Shown: positions 20,340 through 30,830, counted from the stretch's first letter. The stretch is 64,000 bases of DNA from Agrypnia vestita (GCA_016648135.1 JADDOH010023046.1:62001-126000); one strand, 5' to 3'. Translations and numbers: made by a program. The notes: generated by a model not told the origin, from the letters alone.

Positions 20340-20800
20340 TATAATAATAATAGAATAAGACGCAGTACATTACTCTATTATGGAGAAAATGTCAGAACTA
20401 ATGCATTAGCAAACTCCGTAATCCCCATACTACACCCATTAGGGAATGAATATGCCGAGGTGATCGACTTTTTTGCTGATAGTACCTATAACTGGTATAG
20501 GACTAAATTGAAACAATTCTTTACATCTTAACTAAATGGTAACGGATAAATAAATTTTTCTTTTTCTTCTTCCTGTTTTGCACTTCTGTTTTTAATTTAC
20601 TCTAATCTATTATACTTTATCCTCTAAATGTGAACTGTAATCTTTAGAACAATGTGTCCTTTGTGATTTTTACTTTTAACTGTAACCTTGTATTTGAATC
20701 TTTTTAACTGCATATCTGTCTTATGTGATTTTTTTATTTTATATTTTGTATATTTTGTAAGTGCTCACCAGGGCGTTAAATAAATAAATTAATAAATAAT
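20340..20800 (+). pseudogene. LINE 3' end, copy 2
   Basis: A short coding remnant encodes NALANSVIPILHPLGNEYAE, then FFADSTYNWYRTKLKQFFTS before a stop at about 20530. It is followed by a T-rich 3' UTR and a CAGGGCGTTAAATAAATAAA tail. It aligns with 53720-54390 on the opposite strand, where the text reads NTLANSV, GNEHAEA and YRTKLIQFFTS, and its tail resembles the one at 1830-1880. It is 5'-truncated. Confidence 0.65.
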
Positions 20801-21299
20801 ACTTTATAATTAATGTTCATGATATTTCAGGTTTTGGACATAATTAAAAGAACATATTTTCGAAGAATGCCTTTTAAAAGGTTGGCAAATGGAATCCTGA
20901 GGTAAATATTGTGAGACGAAAAATTCATGTGTTATATTCAAATACTTTTTAATAAATAATTTTTAAATTAGAATAGGAATTGTTTTCTTGACGTGCCGTT
21001 TTCCAATTTAGTACATGTACTACTGAATCTAACTTCTACCACAGGTTGGCTTGCATATTGCAGCATGCTGATTTATCTGTGCAGATTTACGAGATCACCG
21101 GCATTTAAGGCATTGAGTCACTGTCGAAAGTTACGCAGATAAGGTGCTCTATACTAGCTACACCTCAGCAATATTCTATCTTCCTCTGCATAATGAATTT
21201 TAAAATACATATTTCTCATTGCGAAGAACATGTCAATTTATGTATGCGATTGGAATAATGTGTATAAAAATCCATACTATCTCTAAATTATTCTACATT
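20801..21299. other. Unassigned DNA
   Basis: Nothing recognised. Confidence 0.5.
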
Positions 21300-21645
21300 A
21301 CATGTACGCGATCTATTCTCACATATGGTATTGAGGTGAGGGCGTCACTTGTCTGTTAAGATAAAGAGCATGCTAAGAACCATTGCTGGGAAGACTGCAT
21401 GATCGAAGGTCTGCGAGGATCAAGATGTGGTCAGATGAGGGCGACAGCATAGACGATGCTACACGTACAGAGAACGAGTACAACAAGATTACCATACATA
21501 GCTCTGCTTGGCGTACCAGATGGATCGCGTCTACCAGAGAGACCCCCCAAGCAATGGAAAGATTGCTGAAATTCAGCATTGCAAGAGGAAACTCCTGCAC
21601 AAACAGACTCTTGAGTCTTAATAAAGTTGAAGAAGAAGGATAAGT
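21300..21645 (+). pseudogene. LINE reverse-transcriptase C-terminal fragment
   Basis: Across three frames one can read RSILTYGIE (21310), then MLRTIAGKTA (21371), then RLPERPPKQWKDC (about 21525). The sequence S-I-L-T-Y-G-x-E, M-L-R-x-I-x-G-K-T and x-R-P-P-K-x-W-x-D is the standard C-terminal region of RT in many insect LINEs. At least two frame changes and two stops make it a dead fragment. The 86-codon and 111-codon frames over it are partly shadows. Confidence 0.65.
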
Positions 21646-22486
21646 AAAAATGAATAGTGATATCTTTGCCGTCGATAAAATTATTATTAATGTACAGCAA
21701 TAAATCATGGAAACTACTGGATATTACATTTTGACTTAGTTATTATTAAAAATTACTATACGTACAGGCCGAAGATTATGGTTCCAAACTTAGGAATCGT
21801 AATAGTCGTAGAGTGGTTTCATCAATCATCGGTGGAGTGTAATTTTTTCCTTTTAAATTGAGTACTCTAGGGGTAAAAACGGCTATACTGCTTCCTTCTA
21901 TAGTACGTCTATGTTATTCACAGTGATACTTTTACTCACTACTTCTCCGCAAAAATATCATAAGTATTTAATATAAATAAATGAATTTGACGGGTAAAAA
22001 TTTCAAATAAAAAACCCTCTTAATATTTTAACACTACTTAAAGAGAAATTAAAATTTAACTTCGTGTCGTTAAACCTCGATATAACGTCTCGAGGCGAAG
22101 CGGTGTCCGTTAAACCCAAAAGTTGTTACATAATAACGTGGGTGTTCCAAAAGCGTATGTCAACATTTTTAAACTTATAGTTCACCAGATTTAATGTAAA
22201 TACGTTTGTGTAATCAAAAGTACATAATGTTGGTAAATATTAATTTATCAGAAAAGTTTTGTACATTTATTAGCTTATGAGCTGAGCATAGTATTTTAAA
22301 AGCATAACCTATTCGCTTAGATGATTAAAATAAACTATTGATTAAATTATCAACAAGTCACGATTAAAAACTCTTTAAAATAACCGGGATGTTAATTTTT
22401 ACATACAGAGGTCCGCAAAATCGAAAGTAAACTGAAATATTATTATACTGTTGTATTTTGCTATTAATTTGTAGTTATTCATTATG
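21646..22486. other. Unassigned DNA
   Basis: No element boundary or coding motif found. Confidence 0.5.
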
Positions 22487-22650
22487 AATATAATTAAACT
22501 AGTTAACTTAGTTTACACCACTAAAATTTATTTGGTAAAACCAACCGGTTTCGGAAACGACGTTTCTTCATCAGGGTATACCCAATACAGTATTCACCCA
22601 ATACAATAAATTTTAGTGGTGTAAAATAAGTTAACTAGTTTAATTATATT
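22487..22650. mobile_element. PLE tail palindrome (copy G)
   Basis: Arms 22487-22530 and 22607-22650 are complements at 43 of 44 bases and contain GTTTACACCACTAAAATTTA. A hammerhead-like motif lies between them on the minus strand. There is no coding remnant, so this is essentially a tail joined to its own inverted copy, 164 bp in all. Confidence 0.75.
22540..22577 (-). ncRNA. Hammerhead-ribozyme-like motif, copy G
   Basis: ACC/GGU forms stem I. CUGAUGA is intact (22568-22574), followed by an extra A that here faces a C. Stem II is GAAAC/GUUUC with loop GUC. GAAA, palindromic stem III ACCGGU and cleavage-site U follow. Confidence 0.6.
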
Positions 22651-22960
22651 GAAATATTATTCATTGACATTTTATCTACAATGCAGCGTTTTTCCAGAGT
22701 ATGCTTTTATAATTTATAATAATTTATAATATTTATGATAACGTTCTAATTTATTTACAGGGTAAATAAACATATTATACTTAGCGAGTGTGCACCTCAG
22801 TCCATAGTATGGAGCGAGTTATTTATTCTATGGTCTTCTGGAAGTACATAGAATGAATATATTCTATGTACATGCAGAATTACATAAGAAGCCTGGATAA
22901 TCTGTGTTTTTTCTTAAATAGCGTATGAATGATATATAAATTTTCATAAAATAAACAATG
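22651..22960. other. Unassigned DNA
   Basis: Nothing recognised. 22961-22965 (ATAAG) is the left target duplication of the copia element. Confidence 0.5.
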
Positions 22961-22965
22961 ATAAG

Positions 22966-23107
22966 TGTTGGTTTAAGATATGTACAATTATATTTGTGTC
23001 TATGTAATACATAATATGTAACAATTTATTGTTACACAGAAGTCAGTGGCTGATAAAATAAATTAGTGTCGAACCAGCTCTCAAGTGTGTTTTAATTAAG
23101 TTTAACA
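22966..23107 (+). repeat. 5' LTR (142 bp)
   Basis: Starts TGTTGG and ends TTTAACA, with the usual TG...CA ends. Compared with the 3' LTR it has A for T near position 21, lacks three bases (ATA), and has T for C near AAATTAG. Very short for an LTR, though short LTRs are known in the copia group. Confidence 0.97.
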
Positions 23108-23118
23108 TGGTAGCAGAA
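23108..23118 (+). promoter_or_regulatory. Primer-binding site for initiator tRNA-Met
   Basis: TGGTAGCAGA directly follows the 5' LTR and is complementary to the 3' end of animal initiator methionine tRNA (which ends UCUGCUACCA). This full 3'-end match is used by many retroelements. Drosophila copia itself uses an internal half-tRNA. Confidence 0.8.
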
Positions 23119-23200
23119 CGTGGTTAATATAAAGGTTGATATAAAAGTGAATCGAATGTGAAAAATAAAAAATAAATACAAATACAAACAGCAGAGCAAG

Positions 23201-25330
23201 ATGTCATTTGTTAATGAAAATATTGTCATTCCAATATTTGATGGAACTGACTACAAGAATTGGAAGATAAGAATTTTGAAATTCTTACAGTTGAAGAAAT
23301 GCAAAGATGCAGTTATAAGAGATAAATGTTCCACTGATAAAGTTGCAGATTGGGAGGAAATGGATATTAAAGCAACGAATTATATTTATAGTGCCATTTC
23401 CAATAAACAACTTGAATATGTGTATGAGCTCGATTCGGCATTCAAAATAATGTCAAAGTTTGATGAAATGTATCTAAAAAAATCTACAGCATTACAAATT
23501 GTTTGTAGAAATAACCATGAAAATATTAAATTGATGAATTATCCAAAAGTTAATATATTTTTTGACGATTTTGAAAAGTCTGTAAATGAATTGAAACAAG
23601 CTGGTGCAACTGTCAATGAACAAGAAAAGCTAAATTACATGCTGAAAGCATTACCACCGAAATACAGTCATCTTGGAGATTTAATTGATGTTTTACCAGA
23701 AAAGGACAAGACTGTAGACTATCTAAAAAGCAAAATTAAGATGAAATCCACTGAAGAAAAATGTGAAAATTTATATAACACATCAAATGATAAGACCAAT
23801 GCGTTCAAAGCAGTATCCAGTTCAAGAGGTGGTCATTTTAAGAGATTTGAATACAGTACATCATCAACATTTCTCAACAAATTAAAGTGTTTCAAATGTG
23901 GCCGAACTGATCACTTGAAAAGAGATTGTCGAGTTGGAAGTGACCATGGTCGTGCAATTTCAAATGGTCGTGGTTATTCAAATTATCGTGGTCGTGGAAG
24001 TTTTCGTGGAAGAAATTATCAACAACCAGGAAGCAGTTTTTATACCACTGTTGTGAATAATGCATCGTCTTCGAGTGAAAATGACATGTTAGGTAAAGAC
24101 AAAATAAATCGGTTGCTCGATAGTGGGTGTACAGATCATATTATAAACACTGATGAGTACTTTGATCGAGATGTTACATTAAATGAGACCGTAAAAGTCA
24201 AAGTAGGAGATGGAAGAATATTAGAAGCGACAAAAGTTGGTGAAATTACAGCAATTTTTCCAGTCTATGGCAATAAATCTAAAGTGACATTGAAAAACGT
24301 ATTTTATGTTAAGGAAATGAAGGCAAATTTATTGAGTTACTCGAAGATTACTGATAATCATGTAATAGTTTCAAAAGGACAGTTGACAAAAATCTACAAC
24401 TCGGATGGTAGAATAATAGCCATAGCCAGGAAAGATGAAAGATTATATAAAATGACAGGTTTTATTTCAAAGGATCAGATACATGCATATGATAATACTA
24501 AAAACTCACTATCATTGAAAGAAAAACTGCATCGTACACTTGAACATATAAATTTTAATTACCTACATATAATGTGTAAGAATGAGTTGCTAGAAGGAAT
24601 ACCTAAAATAATAGAATCAGATTACATGAAGTGCGCTATCTGTATTGAAAATAAAATGCATAACCTACCTTTCAATAATAATAGACGAAGAGCAGAGGAT
24701 ATACTGGAAATTTTTCACACAGATCTAAATGGGCCTCATAGAACTGTAGGATGCCAGGGCGAAAAGTATTTTCTAAGTTTCATCGATGACTACAGTAAAT
24801 TAGCAAAAGTGTTTTGTATCCAGTCAAAAGATCAAGTTTTTGAATGTTTTGTGGAATATGTGAATGAGGTACAAAATTTAACAGGAAAGATGATAAAGGA
24901 ATTAAGATGTGATAATGGAAAAGAATATATGAATACTAAAATCCATCAATTTATTAGAGAAAAGGGGATAATGATAAAACCATGTCCAGCATATGTACAT
25001 GAATTAAATGGTACTGCAGAAAGATACAATAGGCCTATAATGAAAATGGCAAGATGTCTTTTGGCGGAAGCTAAAGTTGACAGACGTTTTTGGCCAGAAG
25101 TGATAAAAGCCGCTGCTTATTTAAAGAATAGAACGTTGAATAATACTATAGAGAGAAATACACCATATGAGATTTTCTTCAAAAGGAAGCCATCTGTAAA
25201 GAACCTACGGATGTATGGCAGTAAAGTATATGTTAGAACACCAGAAGAGAAAAGAAAGTCAAAATGGGATAAAAAAGCAGAATTAGGTGTTTTACTTGGA
25301 TATACATATATGTCGGATATAAAGTTTTAA
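23201..25330 (+). CDS. copia gag-protease-integrase (709 codons, truncated pol)
   Basis: This is the capsid protein, protease and integrase part of a single gag-pol gene. The first ATG after the leader is at 23201. Residues 1-220 are the gag (UBN2-like) region, with NWKIRILKFLQLK near the start. A zinc knuckle CFKCGRTDHLKRDC lies at about 230-243 and is followed by an R/G-rich stretch. The protease active site D-S-G is at residues 307-309 (LLDSGCTDHI). An HHCC-type pre-integrase region spans about 440-490 (LHRTLEHINFNYLH, CAICIENKMH). Integrase has catalytic D508 (HTDLNGP), D571 (RCDNGKEY) and E607 (NGTAERYN), giving the D-D-35-E spacing exactly. The frame ends early at GYTYMSDIKF because of a frameshift near 25310; reading in the neighbouring frame continues the integrase C-terminus. 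These domains look intact as a frame, but without RT the element cannot complete its cycle alone. Confidence 0.93.
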   Translation: MSFVNENIVIPIFDGTDYKNWKIRILKFLQLKKCKDAVIRDKCSTDKVADWEEMDIKATNYIYSAISNKQLEYVYELDSAFKIMSKFDEMYLKKSTALQIVCRNNHENIKLMNYPKVNIFFDDFEKSVNELKQAGATVNEQEKLNYMLKALPPKYSHLGDLIDVLPEKDKTVDYLKSKIKMKSTEEKCENLYNTSNDKTNAFKAVSSSRGGHFKRFEYSTSSTFLNKLKCFKCGRTDHLKRDCRVGSDHGRAISNGRGYSNYRGRGSFRGRNYQQPGSSFYTTVVNNASSSSENDMLGKDKINRLLDSGCTDHIINTDEYFDRDVTLNETVKVKVGDGRILEATKVGEITAIFPVYGNKSKVTLKNVFYVKEMKANLLSYSKITDNHVIVSKGQLTKIYNSDGRIIAIARKDERLYKMTGFISKDQIHAYDNTKNSLSLKEKLHRTLEHINFNYLHIMCKNELLEGIPKIIESDYMKCAICIENKMHNLPFNNNRRRAEDILEIFHTDLNGPHRTVGCQGEKYFLSFIDDYSKLAKVFCIQSKDQVFECFVEYVNEVQNLTGKMIKELRCDNGKEYMNTKIHQFIREKGIMIKPCPAYVHELNGTAERYNRPIMKMARCLLAEAKVDRRFWPEVIKAAAYLKNRTLNNTIERNTPYEIFFKRKPSVKNLRMYGSKVYVRTPEEKRKSKWDKKAELGVLLGYTYMSDIKF

Positions 25331-25655
25331 CTAACAATAAATTAATTCTAGCAAGACATGTAGATATAATTGAGGAAGATGTATTGTGTATTGGATTTGA
25401 AGAAGTTTGTGAGGAAGGTAACAAGATACAAGAAGGATGTGAGACGCCTAATAATGGTCAACCTGAGGATGAAGTGTCAATGGAAGAAATTAAGGATTAA
25501 CCGTGTACTGAGACAAACGATAATGATGATGTAGTGTCAAATATCAAGAGAACGTCGTCAAGACAAATTAAACCTCCAATCCGATTTGCTGAAGAATTTG
25601 GTTACTGGTACTGGTTGGTGGTAATTTTGGTATTTGTGTAAATTATTGTGACGCT
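25331..25655 (+). pseudogene. copia integrase/RT linker, broken
   Basis: The frame shifted relative to the upstream ORF continues the element (NNKLILARHVDIIEED) to a stop at 25498-25500. The frame then goes on through acidic sequence, an S-S-R-Q-I-K-P-P motif and RFAEEFGYWYW, to another stop near 25640. This linker between integrase and RT is normally D/E/P-rich in copia elements, as here. Confidence 0.8.
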
Positions 25656-25958
25656 ATGATACCAGTTACTTTTCAGGAGGCGATAATGTGTAAAGAAGCT
25701 GAACAATGGAAGGAGGCAATGAATCGTGAAATGGACAGTCTTGTAAAAAATAATACTTGGACACTAGTGAGTAGGCCACAGGTTAAAAAAGTTTTAGACG
25801 TAAAGTGGGTATACAAGAAAAAGTCTGATATTGTACACAAAGCAAGGTTAGTGGTTAGAGGTTTTCAACAGATAGATTATATTGATGATACTTATTCACC
25901 AGTTGCTAAAATGCAAACTTTAAATTATTATTATGCTATTGTTGTCAAAATAGTTTAG
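25656..25958 (+). pseudogene. copia reverse transcriptase, N-terminal part
   Basis: An open stretch from IPVTFQEAIMCKEAEQWKEA, through MNREMDSLVKNNTWTLV and VLDVKWVYKKK, to KARLVVRGFQQ and DTYSPVAKMQTL. These are the first motifs of copia RT (E-x-x-x-L-x-x-N-x-T-W, K-W-V-x-K-x-K, K-A-R-L-V-x-x-G, T-F/Y-S-P-V). A single-base loss near 25948 takes the frame to a stop before the next block. Confidence 0.92.
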
Positions 25959-25969
25959 ATATACATCAA

Positions 25970-26692
25970 ATGGATGCGGAAACTGCCTTTTTAAATGGCA
26001 AAGTTCTATCTGAAGTGTATGTGAATCAGCCACTTGGGTATGATGATAACACTGATAGAGTTTTTAAATTAAATAAAGCATTGTATGGTCTGAAAGAAAG
26101 CCCACGTGCGTGGTATGAATGTTTTAATAACTTTATTATGACTCTTGGTTTTCGCAGATGCAAGTATGATTACTGTCTTTATGTGAAAGCAGAAAGAAAT
26201 TTAATCATTTATATTTTACTATTTGTCGATGACCTAATAATTTGTTGCAAAGATAAACAAGTAATTACCGAAATTAAGAATAAACTATCAAATAAATTTA
26301 AAATGAAAGATTTGGGTAAAGTTAAAAATTATATTGGAATTGATATTGAATATGATTATGAAAAGTATAAAAATATGACATTAAGTCAGGAAACTTATAT
26401 AGACTCACTAGCTAGGCGATACAAAATTGAAAACACAAAACTATATAAAACACCAATGGAAATGAATCTCAAACTGGAAAAATCAAATTTAAACGAGGAT
26501 GTTAAATATAGAAATTTAATTGGTGCACTGTTGTATATTAGTTCTGGTACAAGACCGGACATATCTTTTAGTGTAAATTATTTAAGTAGATTTCAAAATT
26601 GTTATAATGAAACACATTTCAAATATGCACTGAGAGTTCTAAAATATTTGTATTTAACAAAAAATCTTATACTATCAAAATTGTACAGCTGA
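25970..26692 (+). pseudogene. copia reverse transcriptase, catalytic part
   Basis: A 240-codon open frame starts at MDAETAFLNGKVLSEVYVNQ, with KALYGLKESPRAWYE and then the polymerase active site FVDDLIICC (Asp pair at 26228-26233). It continues to TPME, LIGALLYISSGTRPDISFSV and LSRFQN. The frame ends after LSKLYS by a shift near 26688. All key RT residues seen are conserved, so this block alone has decayed little. Confidence 0.93.
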
Positions 26693-27169
26693 AATTATGG
26701 ATTGCTTTGTCGATGCCGACTGGGCAGGGGATATTGTAGACAGAAAATCTACTACAGGATTCGTTGGAAATGCTATATATTGGTAATCAAAAAAACAAAA
26801 TAGTGTAACTAAATCATCTACGTTTGCTGAATACGTAGCTTTATCGGAAGCTGTAACTGAGATAAACCTTTTACTTAGTATATTTAATGATGTTTTCTTT
26901 GAAATAAGTACACCTGTTAAGATTTATGAGGATAATTCAGGAGCCTTAGCTATTGCTAAATATGGAAATTTTACAAAAAATTCTAAGCACATTGAAGTAC
27001 ATTATCATTTTGTTCATGATAGTTTAAAGGATTTTTATTGAATTATTTTATTATTTTTATTGAAATTATCAAAGTAGATTCTGAAAATAATGCTGCTGAT
27101 ATTTTAACCAAATCTTTAGGAAAAGTTAAGTTCTTTAAATTTAGAGAAATATTATGTATAAAGCAATGA
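26693..27169 (+). pseudogene. copia RNase H domain, broken
   Basis: In the frame after the shift the text reads VDADWAGDIVDRKSTTGF, the start of the copia RNase H. A stop interrupts it at 26784-26786. It goes on through KSSTFAEYVALSEAV (catalytic E and the following A-L-S motif), KIYEDNSGALAIAKYGNFTK and NSKHIEVHYHFVHD. A second stop lies near 27040, then a short block ADILTKSLGKVKFFKFRE ends at 27167-27169. D, E, D and H positions are all visible. Confidence 0.9.
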
Positions 27170-27191
27170 AGTGTTGGTTGACGAATATAAA

Positions 27192-27203
27192 TGTAAGGAG
27201 GCG
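27192..27203 (+). promoter_or_regulatory. Polypurine tract
   Basis: TGTAAGGAGGCG lies immediately before the 3' LTR. The AAGGAGG run is where plus-strand DNA synthesis would be primed. Confidence 0.7.
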
Positions 27204-27348
27204 TGTTGGTTTAAGATATGTACATTTATATTTGTGTCTATGTAATACATAATATGTAACAATAATTTATTGTTACACAGAAGTCAGTGGCTGATAAAAT
27301 AAATCAGTGTCGAACCAGCTCTCAAGTGTGTTTTAATTAAGTTTAACA
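27204..27348 (+). repeat. 3' LTR (145 bp)
   Basis: A near-identical partner of 22966-23107. It is followed directly by the ATAAG target duplication. Confidence 0.97.
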
Positions 27349-27353
27349 ATAAG

Positions 27354-27609
27354 TTCGATAAAAATATTTCATATTTGACTTGCCAGTCTCGACACAGATT
27401 TTTCTAGCTAGACAGGCATAGTCCTACCAAAATTTGCACAATTTTTTATAGAAATAAACAAATAATAAAAACTAGTTTACACATTTCTAGCACGAGTACT
27501 TTTGCATTCAGTTAATTGATAATTTTTATTTAATTTAAATTGTTAAAACTACGCCATACCATGAGCTCCAATTACTTTGGCGGAAAACATCACAAAAACA
27601 CCTAGTAAA
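27354..27609. other. Unassigned AT-rich DNA
   Basis: Nothing recognised. Confidence 0.5.
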
Positions 27610-27705
27610 TTTATTTAAATGTATGATCTCACCGGAAATCGAACCCATAACATACGGTATGAGCCGAAGCCATGTGTTGCCCACTAGACTATGATGGCTA
27701 CCGTT
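27590..27705 (-). mobile_element. tRNA-derived SINE, copy 2
   Basis: On the minus strand, GGTAGCCATCATAGTCTAGT, GGGCAACACATGGCTTCGGC and ATGGGTTCGATTTCCGGTGA give A- and B-box positions like those at 10025. The body continues through TTTTTGTGATGTTTTCC, again like copy 1. Confidence 0.6.
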
Positions 27706-28140
27706 ATTTTGATTCTGTTTTTGAAAATCAATAAAAAAAATAAATATATATATATATGTTTAAATAGAAGTTTTCGCGAAGAGGTATATGCATTATGAAA
27801 AGGTTATTTTTTGGGAACTTCGCGGATTTGCAAAAAAAATATTTAATTTTCGTGCTATATATTTCGGTTACACTGAGATAACCATTCTCAAGCTGGTCTC
27901 TCTGACAGTTTTAATAGTTGTTAGTTTTAATCATTTTCATTAAACTTAATAGAATAATCGTCAACGATCAGTGAAGATTTTACAACTCAATGCTTTGAGC
28001 GTCATTAATGTGTAATTTTGTCTTTATAGGGCGTACACGAGTAGACGCACGAATTTTTTGTTTTTTTTTTGGGATGATCTTGTTTTAAAGACGCTTGCAT
28101 GATTGAGCAAGTAAAAAATTCTCATCATCCAAATAACGCG
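27706..28140. other. Unassigned DNA
   Basis: A short (TA)n at about 27747. Nothing else recognised. Confidence 0.5.
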
Positions 28141-28415
28141 AGCTGCGGGTCCCCGCAGTCGGTCGTTCACTCCCGTTTACATCCCTAATTCTCTTCATAT
28201 TACACCATTAAATAATCATGGAACCACCGACACGCCGCTCGCCCTTGGCTCGGTCCGCCCCGCGCCGCGACGCCCGCGCGGCTCGGGCGCCGCCAGTCGA
28301 GCTCTGGCGGGCAGAGCGGACACGGTGCGCCACACGCCGAGCGGGTCCGACGGCGACTTCCCCCGAGCGACGAGTTACGCGACAACTACCCTATGGACCG
28401 GCGGTATCCGTTACG
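28141..28415. other. GC-rich, CpG-rich island; candidate host exon or promoter
   Basis: The core 28215-28370 is very GC-rich with many CpG dinucleotides, while its surroundings are strongly AT-rich. It is open on both strands: 85 codons from ATG at 28218 (+) starting MEPPTRRSPLARSAPRRDAR, in a good start context (ATCATGG), and 61 codons on the minus strand. Both are low-complexity R/A/P/S products, so neither is convincing as protein. A first exon, CpG-type promoter or GC-rich transposon part are all possible. Confidence 0.45.
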
Positions 28416-28429
28416 CCGACGCAAATTAC

Positions 28430-28735
28430 ACACGCAGTGAAAAATTGTTTCCAAGTTTGCAAGTGGTGCATTTGATTTAATTCAAAATTCGGAAACTGTA
28501 ATTGAATTAAGTGTAAATTTAAATTTGAATAATTTAGATATTTGAAATTTTTTATTAAACAAAACAATGATCCTATCTTCAATGCGGTGAAAAATTGTTT
28601 CCAAGTTTGTAGGTGGTGTATTTGATTTAATTCCAAGCTTGGAAACTGTAATTAAATTAAGTGTAAAATTAAATTTGAATAATTTAGATAATTTTTTTTT
28701 ATTAAACAAAACAATGATCCTGTCTTCAAATTAAA
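28430..28735. repeat. Two tandem copies of a ~147-bp unit
   Basis: The stretch from GTGAAAAATTGTTTCCAAGT (28436) to ACAAAACAATGATCCTATC (about 28575) is repeated from 28587 (same start) to about 28730, ending in GATCCTGTC. The copies differ at scattered positions. Frames in this region are shadows of the repeat. Confidence 0.9.
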
Positions 28736-29930
28736 TAAAATGCGTAGTACCAAAGGATGGAAGATATTTATATACATATAAGACACATATTTATTAATTT
28801 ATTTATACGGTACATTTTACCAGCAATATTATACATATTTTTGTAACTAAGAATTTTGGCGTAAGCTAATAACAAAACAGTACACATCTAAAGGGAATGT
28901 GAATAAAATTAAAAATAATCAGCGTTATTTACTAAGAATTTATTTCAATTTTGATCCAAAAAATACAAATTGTTCAGATTTGTTATCACAAAACCAACAA
29001 AATCGACGGCAGGTTTCTCTTAAATGTTGTTAAACTTTTATAAAAGATCTTTGAATTTTATTCGTTGCCAAGTCTATGTTGTCTGGGAAATGGTAAGTGA
29101 ATGTGGTAGTTTGTTCTTACGGTCTTTCAGAAGAATGTAATATTTAAAAAATCTTATTTCAATATTCAGTATTATATCTCAATTATTTTATGTGAAGACA
29201 GAATCGGCGCGCAACAGATATGTAGCAACAGTAGTAACTACTTATCCAATAAATTTTTACCCATTTTCCATTTTTTATATTCCCTTTTTTTGTGTACGTG
29301 TACATAAAGCAATTTTTCATTTTAAACACACAGTGACATAATCTTATTTTAAATATTTAAGTGATAGATAACTAAATAATATTTAAACTATATTATTTAA
29401 TTAACAGATATTCATATAATAAAAAGTGTACTTAAACTAAATACTTATAAACATTTTAATATTACCCAGTTCTACGCAAGTGCAAATAAATTTAAATAGC
29501 CGTGAAACAATAAATCTTGGTGGTTGAATAATGTGTTGCGGTTCATCAGTTGGAGTGTTCTGATTAGAAATGCTCAGAAGAAATAGAACACTAACTTCTG
29601 CGAGTGGAAATAAATGATGAAAGAGTGTTTCAACGGGGAATGAACCAACATAATGCAGGTGAGGATTACAATTCATTTTAAATTTTTTAGAAAAAGATCA
29701 AAGATTATCTAGAAACAATAGCTGGAAAAATCGGCCAATAACCATATGTTTCAAAATTGTAGCTCACTAACCTAATCTAATCTATTTTGCCCTAAAGTCT
29801 AATTTTTTAAAGAAAAACTTTAGAGCAAGGAATGGATATTAATGAATCATGTCTCAGGTGTTAAATAATTAAATTTCATTATGGTGTGGGAGTCAATGTC
29901 TAAAATTACCCACGCAATTTTTGATCTGAT
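28736..29930. other. Unassigned AT-rich DNA
   Basis: One 79-codon antisense frame (29437-29676) without motif. Nothing recognised. Confidence 0.5.
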
Positions 29931-30830
29931 TTTGTGTACTCTAAATCGGATTTAAAACGTAAGAATTATTATAAATCATTATTAATTAGGGAAGAATTCT
30001 TGTTCAATCTTTTTCGGCGGTTTTCCGGTTACGAGGATGATGTCCGCATTGTTTTTGTGAATTTGACAATGGCAGAGGCCTGTGCGTGGGGTTGTTTAAG
30101 GTATAGATGGTACTGCACAGTACCACCCACATACATTCTTGGAATAATGGAGGACCCAGTCCAGTAGCAAGGGTGATCCGAGACGACGCGAGCTCTCCGG
30201 TCTTTTGCAGCATTCTCTGGTCCATGTACAGGGGTTTGTACAGACCTAAGTATAGTAATTATGGTATCATTTATAGCACGCTTATTCAATAAGTATGGTA
30301 TAAATGATGCGATACTAAATAAATATTGGATTACTGCGAAACGCTAAACCAACGAGATCGATTTCCTAGCGTTGACACCCACGAATCTAGGCAGGTAGTT
30401 TTTATGTCAGAAAGATGACGAACGGTGAACCTTTTCAAAGACTGGATCATTCCAGCTAGAGGAAGGGGGCTGGTCCTACAGGTTGGGGTAGGGCTTAGGG
30501 GCGAATAACCCTACATCTTAAAAAAACAGTCCTGTCACAGAACGTCAAAAAAATAAGATTCTTAGAACAAAGAGCAATGGAGGGATTACTTTGAGTTGGG
30601 CAAATTCCATGATTGTGGATGATGAAATAAGTATAAACCTGCTTATTTTATGTACAGTCTGTTATCTTTGCTATTAAGTTGGCGCTAGTACTGCGTCATT
30701 CAATATGAAGAGTGAGCACCAACTTCTCTAAAGTTTCTCCAGTGCTTCCTATAACGTGCCTAAAGTTTGCAAGGAATATTTATTCTCGTATTTGTATATA
30801 TGTGCACAGCCATTATTTGTAGGCCAAGGT
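29931..30830. other. Unassigned DNA with overlapping short frames
   Basis: Four mutually overlapping frames (29934-30292, both strands) cover a GC-moderate segment. None has recognisable motifs. The block GGTACTGCACAGTACC (30108-30123) is a near-perfect palindrome. Confidence 0.4.

Larger units (their letters stand above)
22966..27348 (+). mobile_element. Ty1/copia-type LTR retrotransposon, complete but decayed
   Basis: A 4.4-kb element is bounded by two LTRs (142 and 145 bp) and flanked by the 5-bp duplication ATAAG (22961-22965 and 27349-27353). In order it holds a 5' LTR, a primer-binding site, gag, protease, integrase, reverse transcriptase, RNase H, a polypurine tract and a 3' LTR. Integrase before RT marks it as copia-type. 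The coding region is open through integrase and then broken by several frameshifts and stops. The two LTRs differ by only two substitutions and one 3-base gap, so the insertion is fairly recent. Confidence 0.97.

Noticed and set aside
25233..25424. 63-codon minus-strand frame
   Set aside because: Antisense shadow of the copia pol region.
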